Source: Nymphaea colorata (lineage: Eukaryota; Streptophyta; Magnoliopsida; Nymphaeales; Nymphaeaceae). From it: a stretch of 64,000 nucleotides of DNA. Position 1 is the stretch's first letter; each line of letters begins with the position of its first letter. Below, piece by piece: positions 24,324-36,300 of the stretch. A program made the position numbers and the translations under genes. A model generated the notes under the pieces. The model searched no databases. It was not told the DNA's origin and saw only the letters and a list, made by a program, of their open reading frames with translations. Where the stretch lies: assembly GCF_008831285.2 (NCBI RefSeq), contig NC_045147.1:6850334-6914333 (forward strand), read 5' to 3'.

Positions 24324-27300
24324 ATCCAATACAATGCATATAATTATATTGTAACATATTGAATATATAAATTCTTAATATGTTGTATATTGAACACATA
24401 ATTACAAATACAGTAATGCATAACAGCATGTATCAGTTGCAGTCATGAAAGTGGAAAAAGAGAACATGGCAGTTGTAGTGTGAAAATGCAGAATGGAAGG
24501 ACTTATAAATCATTGGGCCAACGAAAGTGGGAAAAGAAGCAATGAAACAAACCAACAGAAGAGGAAAAAATGAACAACAGATGTAAAAATTACAGAAGTG
24601 GAAGTTATGGAAGGAACTGAAGATGCAGCGAACTAGAGGGAGTGCAGAAGCGAAGATGTAAAGTATCAGTTGGCTAAAAGAAAGAAACGTAAAAAACTGG
24701 ACAGAAGAGGAGTCGGTCATCACTGATCGAGACACAAATGGTCTGACATGACCTCGCATGCGCTGTGTCCCCCGCATGTCTGTACCTGAAGCCATGTCTA
24801 GCTGAGTCGACACTGACACGTTAGGTGCATAGGCGCACCCATGTTTCATAGGTTCAGGCCATTGTAGTTGAAGTCATGCTTGATCCATCAATGAGTATCC
24901 TCCTTCCTATGCCTGATTTTTATCACTCCTTTCCTCTAATTTCTGTTGGCGTTGGAAGGAAATTAAAAACTGCATGGCTGTGTTCAGTCATATTCTGTCA
25001 TGATCAGTTTATGTTGATGAGATATTAGTTGTGATTGCATATGGTGATACATTAATGATGCTGGTATGCATCTGTCCGACAATCAGGTTTGAATTGTTGC
25101 ATGGTGAATTTATGGCTGCTCTTGTTGATGGCGTGGAATAGGTGATTCGGGACAGATTCAGTTGGGTATTTGATTCAGAATTTTCTTGTTTTGGAGCGTG
25201 GATTGTCTAGTTGTTGATCTTGTTCTTGCAGTTCCTCTCCTCTACACTTTTGATTTATATTTATTGTTAAACAATGTCTTTTTTCATATTTGTGGAATCT
25301 ATGGCAGACAACAAGAATACTGGATGAGATAGTAGATCTGACTCAGTAGCAGATTACAAAGCCTTTGCCAATTCTTTCTCATACAGGTCGATGGTCAAAC
25401 TAGATGGGACTAACTATGAAATGCGGTCCTGCACCTTTATGATGTCAGTGGCAGGACATCGTAAAGGTGATATCATTGATGAAGATGAGTCAAAAGAGAA
25501 AGTGAGAAAGTATGCTATGTGGAAGGAGGACAATAGCATTGTTGTGGGAAAGTATGCTATGTGGAAGGAGGACAATAGCATTGTTATGGCCTGGATCATG
25601 ATTAGTATCCAACCTCATATTTCTAGTGGTTTAGTATTGTTAGAATATCTTGTATAGGGAACCGGGTCTGGATATGGACCCGGTCCCATGGGAGCGGGTA
25701 CCGAGGGTGGCTCGGTACCCTAGGCGGGTCTCCCTCTTATATAATCCCACTTATTGTGTAATTGTTGATTAAGTGGAAATAACATTCTCTCTCCTAGGGT
25801 TGCGGTTTTGCCCCTAGGTTAGAGCTTCTCCGTGGTTTTTCACCTCTTACTGAGGTTTTCCACGTATATCGTGTGTTTCTTCTCCGTTCTCTTCTTGTGT
25901 TGCTTGTTTCTACATGGTATCAGAGCCAGCGCATGTGGGTTTTTTGGTGTGATCGTGGAGTTTCCGCCGCTGTTGGAGTTCCTTTTTTCCGCCGCCCGCC
26001 GCCGCTGCCGTTTCCGCCGCCACTGCCGCTTGGACTTTCTTTGCGCCCGCCGCTGGTTTGTGCACTTGTCGTCGTGACCGTTGTTTTGCGCCTCCGCCGC
26101 TGGTGACCTGCGGCGCTGTCGTTCTTCCGCCGCCGCCAGGGTTTCACTCGCCGTCGCCGTCAGGGCTACTTTTGCGGCCGCCGTCAGGCCTTCTTCCGCC
26201 GTGGTTCTTCCGCCTTCGCCGCCTCTTGTTCTGTTGTCTCTTGTGCTGGTGCCGCGTTTCCTGGTGTTGGGTATTGCTTTACTTTGGTGATTGTGATGGC
26301 CGAAGAGATGACTTCCAAGATCGATGTTGCCTTTGACTCGGGCAGTAATACCAAGAGCGAGAACTTGCCTGTTCAAGTCACCTCCATTCGGCTGAACAAA
26401 GACAACTATGTCTCTTGGTCTGCTGCACTTGAAATAGGGATTACCAGTCGCGGTCGCCTTCCCTATATCAATGGGGAGAAACCTGCACCTTCTAAAACGG
26501 ATCCACAATGGGCGACTTGGGCGTTGGAAGATAGCCAAGTTAAAGTATGGATCATTAGTTCTGTTTCCGCTGATATTCAGCCTCTGATCTTGCGTAAGTC
26601 GACCACATATGACATGTGGACTGTGCTTGCATGGATGTATGGCCGTAAGAAGAGAGTCTTGCGCACGTACCAAATCAAACGTGGCATCTACTCTCTTAAA
26701 CAGGGTGACTTGTCTGTGGCATCCTTCTTTGCAGCCCTGAAGACTAAATGGGAGGAACTGGACTATCATGTGAATGATGACTGGCATTGTGGTTCTGATC
26801 ATGCCTTGTAGGGAAAAAGAATGGATGAACCGGACTTTTATTTTCCTTGGAGGATTACGTGATGAATTTGAATCCATTAGGAGCCAAATTCTCAATTGTG
26901 ACGAGATTCCTGGGATTGAGGAGGTGTATGCCCGGGTAGAATCTGAGGAACAACGTCGCCAAGTCATGCATATTGACTCCAGCCATGGGAGTTCTCCCTC
27001 AGCGTTTGTTAGTCGTGCCTCAAGGACTGGACAACGTCCTGTTCGGCGTTGTAGTCATTGTAACAAGTTGGGGCATTCTGTGGTTTTCTGTTGGGATATT
27101 CATCCTGAGAAGAGACTTGTTCGTGGTCGTCCTCCTTCTAGTCGGCGAGGGTCTTCTGTGCCTGACTCTAGTCAGGGTAGTTCGTCAAATGTTGAAAAAT
27201 CAAAGCTTTCCTTTGATCAAATCAAGGAATTGCAAGCTTATATCAGCCGGCTTTCTACTACACAAGAGGAAACTTCCACGTCCGAGGGAGCTAAGTTAGC

Positions 27301-30300
27301 TCAAGCTCTTGTGGCCACAAGTGATCAAGGTAATCCCTCCCTTGGTGATTGGATTGTTGACAGTGGGGCTACACATCATATGACAGGGGATCCTAAGCTG
27401 TTTCAAGAATACAAATTGTTTTCAGGGCAGCAACACGTGTCTATGGCTAATGGGTCTTCTATCTCTGTGGCTGGAAAAGGGAGTTTGTCCTTGTTGAATA
27501 AATATCGTCTGCATAATGCTCTTCATGTTCCCAATATTCCTGTGAACTTGTAATCTGTCAGCAGTATTACCAAAGAACTAAATTGTAATCTAATTTTTTC
27601 TACTGACCATTGTTTCCTACAGGACTTGGTGACGGGAAAGAAGATTGGGATTGGTTCGGTTATTGATGGACTCTACAGACTGCTCATGCAAGTTGCGTCT
27701 GCCTTGATTTCAGCCACTAGTGGACAGTTGTCAGGTGTGGAAGACAGGTCTATCATTATGCGATGGCACGAGCGTCTTGGACATCTCCCATTCCAGTTGA
27801 TCAAGAAGTTGTTTCCTAGGCTTTTTACTTTTGTTTCCATTGACTCCTTCACATGTGAAGTGTGTCAGTTGGCTAAGCATGTCAGGGCTTCGTACCCTAT
27901 TTCTTTCAATAAAACCACCCGTCCGTTCGCTTTGGTTCATTCTGATGTTTGGGGTCCTTCGAGAGTACCCACTTGTCGTGGTTTTCATTATTTTATGACT
28001 CTTATTGATGACTACTCCCATTGTACGTTTGTGTACCTGTTGAAAGAACGTAGTGACGTTCCGATCATTGTCAAAAATTTTGTGGCTTTTGTTGAGACTC
28101 AGTTTCAGACCTCTGTTCAGGCTTTCTGCACTGATAATGCTAGAGAGTATGTCTCTCAATCTCTAGATGATTTCTTGAAGAGCAAGGGTATTGTTCATGA
28201 AACGTCCTGTAGTTATACACCTCCCCAAAATGGCGTGGCTGAACGGAAGAATCGCCATTTATTAGATGTCACCCAGGCTATTATGTTCCATCGGCAGGTT
28301 CTGAAGCGCTACTGGGGTGATGCACTTTTCACTAGTGCCCACCTTATTGTCACACCCCGACCTTTTTGACACTCAAACATTTTTTTTTTCTAACATCCAA
28401 CATCGAGGTGTGACTACACAGTAGTTCAAAAAGGAATGAGCCAAGCAATTCTAAACAATGGGGCAAGCTTTCCATTATATAACATTTCAATTCAATTGTA
28501 CATTTGACAAAAATGCCCCAAAATCACAACATCGATGCCTAATCAAAAACAAGGCATCAGTAAAACCAAAAACCCGACGCGCCGGCACTACAAGAACAAA
28601 ACAAAACCCAAAACCTCCCCAGTAGGACGTGAGTGTAGCCATCTGCTCAGCCTGCTGCCCCGGGTACACCAAAACCTGAAAAAAAGAAACAACTGAAGGT
28701 TTAGCCTTCGCAGTATGGCAACAAGCCAGGAAAAGTCCAAACCCTCTTAGGTAGGGCTCAAATATACAAGCAAACATCAGAACGATCTATCCTTATGTCG
28801 TGTCAGGACACGACATGCAGAGACCACTCAATGGCTACAATAACATAAATTTCAATCACATGCAAGGCATCGTCAGCATGTCACTTGCATTCATAAGCAC
28901 AACAGTCACATGCACAACAATCCTACACATTTCAGTCACATACATTTCAGTTTCATTACTATCAGTGAATTTACAGTTCCTGTGGGTGCAAACACAGGCA
29001 CGTGCACACCGCGGGCGGCCCACAGCCGAGAGACAACCCCCGTGGTGGCCCAGAACAGTATGGATCCATCTTTCCGCTGCAGCGGTAGAGCACTCATCCA
29101 TGGATGTGTGAATTCAAAGGAGAGATACTCAGCCTTCCCTAGGACACCCAGGTTGGGAGGCGGGAGCCTACGCTCTAAGCACATCACACAACAGTACCCT
29201 GGGGCCTTGCACCGCCTGCGCTCCGAACAGGCGAGACCAGTGGCGAAAGCGGGACAACTCCCAAACACATAGTCACTTCCCACTGGCCTCTCATCTCTTA
29301 TTCTTTCATTCTTATACTTATACTTGCACAAACACACTTAACTGGCTAGCTCATGGGGTTGATTCACTTCACTAGTGAACTCACACCTCCAATTGCCTTC
29401 ACACGAGCATTACACGTAACAACAACAGTTTTGGCTAGCCGTCATAACAAAATGGGTACAACTACCCTCTGTGCAATCATTTGCATCATTGCCCGCGGCG
29501 ATGTGCATTCAATAAACATAACATTCACATTCATCATCATAACAATCACATCTTTAAAAACTTTAGCCAAACCACAGAGAGTAGTCTCAATCTGTGGTGG
29601 GCTCGTAGCTGTCCTATGCAGTTATCATTCTAGGATGCTTTCTAATGCACAATTGGGGTCGAGGAGACACTCGACTCGATACCCCACCTCATCTGTCCTA
29701 AACAGTTATCAATTCTAGCATGCACATGCAAATGCGTAACATTATCAAAACAATTACTATAAGCCCTTCAGAACAATTCATACCATATATTAATTTATGT
29801 ACATGCATACACACATTCATTCACGGAACCCTCAATCAATTCACATCACAAATCCTAGGATCCCATGATCCTAGGAACACACATTCATTCACTTGCCCAG
29901 GCAAGGATTTGCCTGGAATGTCGCCATACCTGTGGCGCGTTCACAAGAATCTTCAAAATGCCTCGAGCTTCGAATCCGGTAGCTCAAGGTCGACGGGACG
30001 TACCCGGTGAACCTGCAGACACAAACACAAGATAAGATTCCTACTACAAACCTCAACAATTCAAACAAAAACAAAACAAGGTCATTGAGGCACGCGTCAT
30101 CGCCTCAAGAGGGTGTCGACGGGTAGTGTCGACCCACAAGTTCTCCAATAGGTCACTTCCCAACTTCTAGCCGTGCCAATAGATGCCAAAACTCAAAGCC
30201 ATCAATCCGTCTATCACTAACGCCTTCCTCAAAACTCTCTTTCTCTTCAATCAAGGCGTCTACCCCAAAGATACATCGAACTTATGAATCTTCGCTTCCC

Positions 30301-33300
30301 AACATAAACGCAAGCTTTCCCCCAAAAACAAAATCACTAACATGTGATCCAAAAAATCAATCCTAAGCTCTAGCATGCTCAAACAATAATTATACGTGTT
30401 CCAAAGAAAAATATATCATAAAATAGGTTCAATTTCGCCTTGCTCACCCCGATTGAAGGTCTAAACTGCTGTAATCCTCCCGGCAGCCACCTCACGCGCC
30501 CAAGTGGTCCCCAAACGGCTAAAATCCTCCAATGCTGCCACTACCAAGGTCTTCTCTAACTGCTGTTACGAGGGGGAGGACAAATCCCCAATCTGAAAAT
30601 GGATCCAACAGTGATGGAATAGTGAAAAAATCAGTGAGAGAAAGTGCTTGATTGGAGAAAATAGAAAACGAGCAGAAAATGGGGAGAGGGTTCGGTCAAA
30701 AGGGGAAAAGAAGGCAGTGAGGGGAGAGGACGGGAGAGAAGAGAGAGACGGTGGAGAGTGAGACGAGTGACAGTGGGAGAGGGAGAGTCGTTCGGTGGAG
30801 AGGGGAGACGAGAGACAGTGGGAGAGGGAGGGTCGTTCGGTGGAGAGGGGAGACGAGAGACAGTGGGAGAGGGAGAAGGGAAAGAAAACGGGAAGGAGAA
30901 GAAAAGAGAAGAGAGGAAGAGGCAGGGGACGACAGGGTTCACCTCAACGCCGCCGTCGTCGTCGCCGCCGTCGCCGCCGTCGCCGCCGCCGTCTCCACCG
31001 CCGCCGCCGTCGCCTTCTTCCCTGAGCTCCGGTCGTGGGTAAGGAAGAGACGGTAAGAGGAAAGCGAAGGAGAAGAGAATGCGAGGGAGGAGGGACAGCG
31101 TCGGGCTCCTCTCGCGTGGGGCTAGGGTCCGGGTCTGGACCCTGACCCGACCCGCTCCGCCCAAACGCCGCGCGTTACATCCTACCCTCCTAACAAAAAA
31201 AATTTCGTCCTCGAAATTAGATCATACCTCAATGCAAGAACAAGTGCGGATATCTCTTCCGCACGTCCTCCTCAGGTTCCCATGTGCTCTCCTTCAATCC
31301 ATGGTACTGCCATTCCACCTTCACTAAAGGGATTCTCTTTGTGCGAAGCACTTGCTCTCTTCGATCCACAATTCTAATAGGTTTTTCTTCCATTGTCAGA
31401 TCATCTTGCACCTGAATACCTTGAAAATCAATCACATGTGTCGGATCTGGTACGTACTTTCGAAGCATGGAAACATGAAAAACGTCATGAACATGACTCA
31501 AGTCTGGTGGTAGTGCCAATCTATAGGCCACCTCGCCAATCTTCTCTAATATCTCAAAAGGTCCTACGAACCTCGGGCTCAACTTTCCCTTCACACCAAA
31601 ACGAAAAACACCTCTAGTAGGGGAAATCTTCAAAAACACATGATCACCCACCTCAAAAGTCAATTCTCTACGACGAATGTCGGCATAGCTTTTCTGTCTA
31701 CTCTGAGCAGTCATCAACTTTTTCCTTATCAATTGCACTTGGTCGGTGTAGTGTTGCAAAACTAAAGGGTTTTCGATTTTTCCATCACCCAATTCGGTCC
31801 AACAAGCTGGCGATCTGCACGGCCTTCCATACAAAGCCTCAAAAGGTGCCATCCCAATACTAGAGTGGTAACTGTTATTATATGCAAATTCTGCCAGTTT
31901 CACATGTTTGTCCCATTCTCCTTTCCACTCTAAGACACAAGCACGCAACATGTCCTCTAAGGTCTGAATGGTCCTCTCCGATTGCCCATCAGTTTGGAGG
32001 TGGAACGCTGTGCTTAGCTTAATCTTGGTACCCAAAGCCTTCTGCAAATGCCCCCAAAATCTAGAGGTAAAACGTGGATCTCGATCCGAAATGATAGACC
32101 TTGGCACACCATGCAAACTCACTATCTCGCCAATATATAACTCTGCGAGACTTTCCAAAGACTGATTAATTCTAATAGACAGAAAATGAGCGGACTTCGT
32201 CAGTCGATCAACAATCACCCATATGGCATCATGCTGTCTTCGGGTGTGAGGCAATCCAACTACAAAATCCATTGTAATGTCTTCCCATTTCCACACCGGG
32301 ATATCGATTCTCTGCAACAAGCCTCCGGGCCGTTGATGCTCTGCTTTTACTTGTTGGCAAACCAAGCACTTTGCCACATATTCTGCAATTTCACGCTTCA
32401 TTCCAGGCCACCAAAAATTTCTCTTCATATCCTGAAACATCTTTGTACTGCCAGGGTGTATAGAAAACTTAGATTTATGAGCTTCATCAAGCAACCGTCG
32501 CTTCACCCCTTCATCTCTAGGGACCCACAATCTATGTCGAAACCACAATGAACCCTCTTCATCTTGATGCCAGAAAGCATCTACCTTCTTACACTCTTCC
32601 ACGTTCTTAGCAAAATCAGGATCTTCCTTTTGCTTCAATACAAGGTCTTCCATCAAAGAATGTTGTATCACGGCGTTCATCGTTGCTTTGTTCTCGCCAC
32701 AGAGGTAAGGTTGCCATGCTATCACATCTTGTAACAAATTCCAAGAACATGCTAACATACTATACATCGTTGCCTTAGCTTGCCTGCTCAAAGCATCAGC
32801 CACCACATTCGCCTTGCCTGGATGATATGATATCGTGAAATCATAATCCTTTAGGTATTCAATCCATCTTCTTTGCCTCAAATTAAGATCCCTTTGGGAG
32901 AATATATATTTCAAAGACTTGTGATCTGTAAACACTTCGAATGTTGCCCCATAGAGATAATGCCTCCAAATCTTTAGTGCAAACACAACTGCTCCCAACT
33001 CCAAATCGTGAGTGGGATAGTGTTGTTCGTGTGTCTTCAACTGCCTTGATGCATAAGCCACCACACGGCCATTTTGCATCAGTACACAACCATAACCGAT
33101 TCCTGATGCATCTGTGTACTGTACAAAACCTGAATGACCTGATGGAAGCGTTAGAATAGGAGCAGCAGTAAGCTTGTCCTTCAGAGTTTGAAAACTTCTC
33201 TCACACTCTTCATTCCAAATAAACTTCACTCCTTTTCTCAATAGCTTAGTCATTGGTGTAGCTATTTTCGAAAAGTCTTGTATGAACCTGCGATAATATC

Positions 33301-36300
33301 CTGCCAATCCCAAAAAGCTTCTAACCTCGGTTACACTGCAGGGTGTTCTCCAGTCCTGCACAGCTGACACCTTAGCCGGATCGACGGATACTCCATCCTT
33401 AGAGATTACATGACCCAGAAAGTTTACCTTCTCTAGCCAAAATTCACATTTTGAATACTTGGCATACAACTTATGCTTGCGCAAAAGACCCAATACACTT
33501 CTCAAGTGATCTCTATGCTCTGTCACACTCTCTGAGTACACCAAAATATCATCAACAAAAACAATAACAAATCGGTCCAAGAACTTTTGGAAAACCCGAT
33601 TCATGAGGTCCATAAACGCTGCGGGAGCATTGGTCAACCCAAAAGGCATGACCCTGAATTCATAGTGCCCATATCTGGTTCGAAATGCAGTCTTAGCAAC
33701 ATCTTCCTCCCGTATCAAGAGTTGATGATAACCTGTCCTCAGATCGATCTTGGAGAAAACCTTTGCATCCTTAAGCTGATCAAACAAATCTTCAATTCTA
33801 GGAAGCGGATACTTATTCTTGATGGTGACTTGATTCAACATGCGGTAGTCAATACACAAACGCATTGTCCCATCTTTCTTCTTCACAAACAACACTGGTG
33901 CTCCCCACGGTGACACACTAGGTCGGATGAAGCCCTTGTCTAAGAGCTCCTGCAGTTGCTTCTTCAATTCTTCTAACTCTGCTGGTGCCATTCGATAGGG
34001 TGCCTTAGAAATAGGAGCTGTCCCTGGTGACAACTCTATCTTGAACTCCACTTCTCGTGTTGGAGGCAAACTTGACAGTTCCTCAGGAAACACATCAGGG
34101 TACTCACTCACAACTGCCACATCCGGTAACCTCACCGGTTCCGTCTCATTGGTCAACACATTGACCAAGAAAGCAACACTTCCATTTTCTATCAATCATT
34201 TAGATTTCACTGCAGACACCATTATCTTATCAGTTCGACTGGCCTTACGAGCATGGAACTCCACAGGTTGCATTTCATCAGTCAACAACTGTATCTGCTT
34301 CTTCCTGCAATCTATATTAGCATAATGTGCATATAACCAATCCATGCCCAAAATCACATCAAATTCGTTAAAACTCATGATCACCAACTGTGCAGGTAAG
34401 TGATATTGATGGATCTCCACGTCCACATCAGATAGATACTCACTACACGACTCTTGAGCATGCATAGGGCTAACAACTTTCAGAACATACGGCATCTTCC
34501 TAGCAGGCACTTCTAGTGAAGTAGCAAATCGACTAGATATAAATGAATGGGTCGCCCCAGCATCAAACAACACTCTAGCAATATGAGAACCAACAAGTAA
34601 AGTACCTTCAACAAGGTCGTGTGCCTGAAGCTCCTCCACGGTAGTAGCATAGACACGTCCAGTCGTCTGTCGTGCGCTAGAAGGACCGGCCTCTGGATTC
34701 TTCAACTCTCTTTCTTTCTTTAAGGGACAATCCTTGATAAAGTGCCCCATCCTTCCACAGTGTAAGCAAGCTCCGATCTCTCGATAGCACGGCTTTCCAG
34801 GGTGCACACGTGAACAAGTAGGGCACCTCTGAGAAGTCGGAGTGGCCACTGACCCCTGGGTAGCCTCGCTACGGGTTGGCTGGTTCCGTCTGAAAGTTCG
34901 GTCATCCCGCCTCTCATAAGGCCTTGTCCTGCCTGCAAAGTGGTGGCGCTTCACCTGGGTTCGTCCACCTGTGAATGCTGGCTTGCTTTCTTCTGGTGAT
35001 CCTTCTGTGTTCTCGCCCAGTCTTCTTCTATACATCTTGCCATAGTGACCGCCTCGTCCAAGTCACGAGGTCTGCTCGTCAAAACTTTGGTTCGCAGTCC
35101 CTCCCGCAGACCGCGCACAAACTTGCCTGCCGTGGCTCCGTCTGTAGTGTAGAAGTGTGGGCAATACGCCTCCAAGTGTCGATATCTTGTAATATATTCC
35201 TCCAAGCTCATTTGATTTTGCTGTAGATCAAGAAACTCTTGCATGTTCTTGTCTCTAGCATGCACTGGGTAGTAGGTGTTGAGGAAGGAATCTCTAAACT
35301 GCTTCCAAGAAATTGACGGTTGGCCTGCATACCGGATCTCAAGAGTTGATTTCCACCAATCCATGGCATCACCTTTTAGCAGGTAAGTGCCATAGTTCAC
35401 TTTGTCTTCCTCAGGCATCTTCAGAAGCACAAAGATGCGTTCAACTTCCTCAATCCACTTTTTTTCCTTATCGTGACTGCACCCTCCTGAAAAGATAGGC
35501 GGCTGCATCGCCATGAACTGTTGAAACGACACCGCTGATGCCTTCTCCTTAAGTGGCGCAGTGGTGTCTCCGGAAGGAGATGCATTACTCCTCTGGTTAC
35601 TGACCATGGACTGCACAAGGGAGGTCAGTGTCTGCAACGTGGTCAGCAAAATAGACTGTTGATCCACAGGTGGAGTCTGCCTCAGTGGGGTTTGAGCACC
35701 CCCACCCAATTGGGCATACTGGAGCCCTGACGTACTGTCATCGCGTGGGGTATGCGCATCAGAATGGGCCGGACTAGGCTCTCTCTGTGCCTCTGTGGAC
35801 GGCCCAGCTCGCTTCTTACCCTTACGATGATATTCCATCTGTACAAACAAGAACCTTAATCTCAAATCCAGTCTATGACTAATCTCACAAATCAAATCAC
35901 AACGTGCATTAGCACGAAGTTCAAAACATCGATCACATTACGTACTTATACGTGAAAAAGCATAACCACAATAACAATCTAATCAAATGAATGCGTACCT
36001 GGGCAACATGGCTCCACAAATAGGCTTTAACTCACATCCATAGTGGGGTTTGCCATGGCTCTGATACCAAAACTGTCACACCCCGACCTTTTTGACACTC
36101 AAACATTTTTTTTTTTCTAACATCCAACATCGAGGTGTGACTACACAGTAGTTCAAAAAGGAATGAGCCAAGCAATTCAAACAATGGGGCAAGCTTTCCA
36201 TTATATAGCATTTCAATTCAATTGTACATTTGACAAAAATGCCCCAAAATCACAACATCGATGCCTAATCAAAACAAGGCATCAGTAAAACCAAAAACCC

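Larger units (their letters stand above)
23151..25637 (+). mobile_element. Copia-D, 5' part of a truncated Ty1/copia element
   Basis: This stretch has a likely 5' LTR (23151-23730), a primer site, a leader interrupted by hAT-C, and the start of gag. It then stops abruptly at the left LTR of Copia-E. No matching 3' part is found to the right of Copia-E, where RT sequence fitting Copia-C begins instead. Confidence 0.65.
31180..36073 (-). mobile_element. Gypsy internal region, copy 1
   Basis: It carries a purine tract at 31180-31195, pol, gag, a leader, and the PBS at 36056-36069 (TGGTATCAGAGCCA on the minus strand). It is one base shorter than copy 3 because of a deletion in gag. Confidence 0.9.

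Noticed and set aside
24197-24851. Mutator-like element with a 10-bp duplication (GGTTCAGGCC)
   Set aside because: The extra C and G pair as part of the terminal inverted repeat in all three family members. Only the 8-bp flanks duplicate consistently, which fits hAT.
28800-30010. Several plus- and minus-strand frames of 80-133 residues repeated at 28.8-30.0, 41.5-42.8 and 49.3-50.5 kb
   Set aside because: They lie within the Gypsy LTR, overlap each other in many frames and have no domain. They recur only because the LTR recurs.
30631-31164. 177-residue Pro/Ser-rich minus-strand frame (also at 43365-43898 and 51092-51625)
   Set aside because: It comes from the 45-bp GA repeat and the CCG triplet tract near the LTR end. 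Overlapping Arg-, Pro- and Ala-rich frames on the other strand show it is compositional.
31229-34195. Treating the 988-codon Gypsy pol as a separate gene with its own start
   Set aside because: Its first codon is TTG directly after the gag TGA in the same frame. There is no ATG, and it is the continuation of gag.
31393-34325. Plus-strand frames of 60-121 residues across the Gypsy internal regions
   Set aside because: They are antisense shadows of the gag and pol frames.
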